A DNA stretch of 64,000 nucleotides from Pseudomonadota bacterium (GTDB taxonomy: Bacteria > Pseudomonadota > Gammaproteobacteria > Steroidobacterales > Steroidobacteraceae). This document shows, in pieces, positions 62,830 through 64,000 of this stretch. Within the stretch, counting starts at the first letter, position 1, and each line of letters starts with the position of its first letter. Where the stretch lies: contig JAEZFW010000072.1 in NCBI GenBank assembly GCA_023417315.1, forward strand, positions 1 to 64,000, given 5' to 3'. The notes beneath the pieces are model-generated. The model did not search any database, was not told the DNA's origin, and was given only the letters and a program-made list of their open reading frames with translations. The translations under genes and the position numbers were made by a program.

Positions 62830-64000
62830 TTAATACCTGAGGCCAGGTGCCTGCGTACGGAACGCGCTGAATCTGCTCTTCATCAGCGGTGAAACCGTCA
62901 TCCCAGAGACCAGGCGGGCAATCACTGCATCGCCAATCGGTAACTGCGAAAGCGGAGATGCAAACCAATCGCGGACGATGGGTAAGACGACACTGTCGGA
63001 TTGATAGAACGGAGTGAAGATCGCGCTCGCCGCTTGGAACAAGCGCACGTGCCAGTATCGCATTCGCGCGTACTGGCGGAGCTGCTCGGAAAGCGGATCG
63101 CTCGATTGAAGCGCACGGCACAGAGCGAGTGCATCGAGCATCGCCATGTTCGCGCCTTGCCCGAGTTGCGGGCTCGTGCAGCGAGCCGAGTCGCCGATGT
63201 GCACGAGGCCGCTGGAATACGGCAACCGAGCGGTGAAGTGCTCGTATTGAGCAAACACGAGCTGCTCATGATCGACGATGCAGTCGAGCGCCGACGCAGC
63301 TTCGGGCCAGAGCTGCTCGACCTCTTGCTTCCATGCGGTCAGAGGTCTGGAGCGCCATACTTCGAACTGATCGCGTCGCAAGCTCCAGAAGAAAGCCGCG
63401 AGCGTGCTTCCCGCGACATCGCTCTTCCCGATCGGCAGCACCCCGGCCATGCGGCTCGCACGGTAGTACCGTTGCTCGAGCGCGTTCTTCAGCAACGAGC
63501 CTTGCGAGGGAAATGGAATGTTCGTCCAGAGCGCGCCATAAGGCAGCACGGTCTTTCGCGCCAAACCCGATGCGAGCGGCGAGCGAGAACCGAGCGCATC
63601 GACGATCAAATCGAAATCACCGAGCCGCTCGCCGCTCTTGTTCAACAGTCGCACGCGCCGCCCGCTCGGATCGATGGCGCCGACCTCCATGCCTGGCACG
63701 ATCTCGACATCTGCGCCGACAGCGGCGCGATGCAAGACTTCAAACAACGCGGCGCGATGCACGGCGACGCCATGCCATCCTTGTCCCAACGCGGCATAGC
63801 GGACATCGAGCACGACGCGATTGGATGGCCGTACGCGGCCGAACAAGCGATCGATCCGCGCGCCGAGTGCGACGATTTCTCCGACCACTCCCATCTCAGA
63901 GAGCACGCCGAGCCCCGTGGGCTGCAGAATCAGGCCAGAGCCCACGGGTCGCGGGCGCTCGAATCGCTCGAAGATACGCACACGATGGCCGGCGCGCTGG
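62830..64000 (-). CDS. FAD-dependent monooxygenase (PHBH family), truncated by the window edge
   Basis: A partial flavoprotein monooxygenase; the N-terminal GxGxxG motif lies beyond base 64000, and the visible part begins with AGHRVRIFERF. Family features present are the LILQPTGLGVLSEMG strand, DLIVDALGSRSPLASGL (the DG-type motif region) and the second FAD motif VHIGDSARCTSPQLGQGANMAMLDA. Members hydroxylate aromatic or unsaturated compounds with NAD(P)H and O2. A GTG at 63981 could be mistaken for the start, but the frame is open to the edge. Confidence 0.85.
   Translation of the reverse strand, partial: QRAGHRVRIFERFERPRPVGSGLILQPTGLGVLSEMGVVGEIVALGARIDRLFGRVRPSNRVVLDVRYAALGQGWHGVAVHRAALFEVLHRAAVGADVEIVPGMEVGAIDPSGRRVRLLNKSGERLGDFDLIVDALGSRSPLASGLARKTVLPYGALWTNIPFPSQGSLLKNALEQRYYRASRMAGVLPIGKSDVAGSTLAAFFWSLRRDQFEVWRSRPLTAWKQEVEQLWPEAASALDCIVDHEQLVFAQYEHFTARLPYSSGLVHIGDSARCTSPQLGQGANMAMLDALALCRALQSSDPLSEQLRQYARMRYWHVRLFQAASAIFTPFYQSDSVVLPIVRDWFASPLSQLPIGDAVIARLVSGMTVSPLMKSRFSAFRTQAPGLRY

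Noticed and set aside
1..64000. tRNA, rRNA, riboswitch, prophage or transposase genes
   Set aside because: I looked for cloverleaf-like and conserved rRNA sequences, transposase DDE patterns and phage structural genes and saw none; a dedicated RNA search was not possible.

Overview
The window is a GC-rich (roughly 60%) proteobacterial chromosome segment. The gene families (two large TonB-dependent receptors, KatG, MocR, LysR, TetR and HxlR regulators, RidA, GFA, PEBP, MOSC) and the abundant short palindromic repeats fit an aerobic, nutritionally versatile gammaproteobacterium. A Steroidobacter/Xanthomonadales-like lineage is my inference, not something the sequence proves. I saw no rRNA, tRNA, CRISPR array, transposase or phage gene.

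Layout. 0-3.5 kb: remains of a Hachiman anti-phage system (HamA C-terminal remnant overlapping a frameshifted HamB helicase) followed by a small DCL/DUF3223 protein. 3.7-9.7 kb: a Tat-exported putative glycoside hydrolase, a 99-bp tandem repeat block, and a CadC-like winged-helix/TPR regulator divergent from an MFS transporter-methyltransferase pair. 10.5-14.3 kb: a MITE-like element, a YrbG-type Ca2+/Na+ exchanger whose 3' end has been overrun by repeats, and katG. 14.6-30.2 kb: mostly single-gene stress and metabolic functions, often divergent from their own regulator (FAD oxidoreductase/HxlR; RidA-OYE/LysR), ending in a beta-propeller lipoprotein that carries a TonB-box-like motif. 30.4-45.2 kb: aldehyde dehydrogenase, a catecholate-type siderophore receptor with a candidate Fur box, an aldo/keto reductase, cytochrome P460, a TetR-amidohydrolase operon with a clear palindromic operator, MOSC, an ASCH-YjbR fusion, VOC, GFA and GNAT proteins, and repeat arrays.

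45.5-57.2 kb is the most interesting region: two related secreted alpha/beta-hydrolases, an 826-aa protein with two fused 2-hydroxyacyl-CoA-dehydratase-like domains that seem to have lost the iron-sulfur cysteines, a TonB-dependent receptor, a TetR regulator, a class III CoA-transferase and a third secreted hydrolase. A shared palindromic motif (TGATTwAATCA-like) lies in all four intergenic promoter regions. I read this as one TetR regulon for uptake, ester cleavage and CoA-dependent processing of an unknown substrate.

57.6-64 kb: an NADP-type aldehyde dehydrogenase, a quinone oxidoreductase divergent from a LysR gene, an alcohol-dehydrogenase pseudogene cut off by a second copy of the MITE-like element, a cupin, and a FAD monooxygenase running off the right edge. 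At least six families of short repeats or hairpins occur in the intergenic regions and sometimes enter genes.
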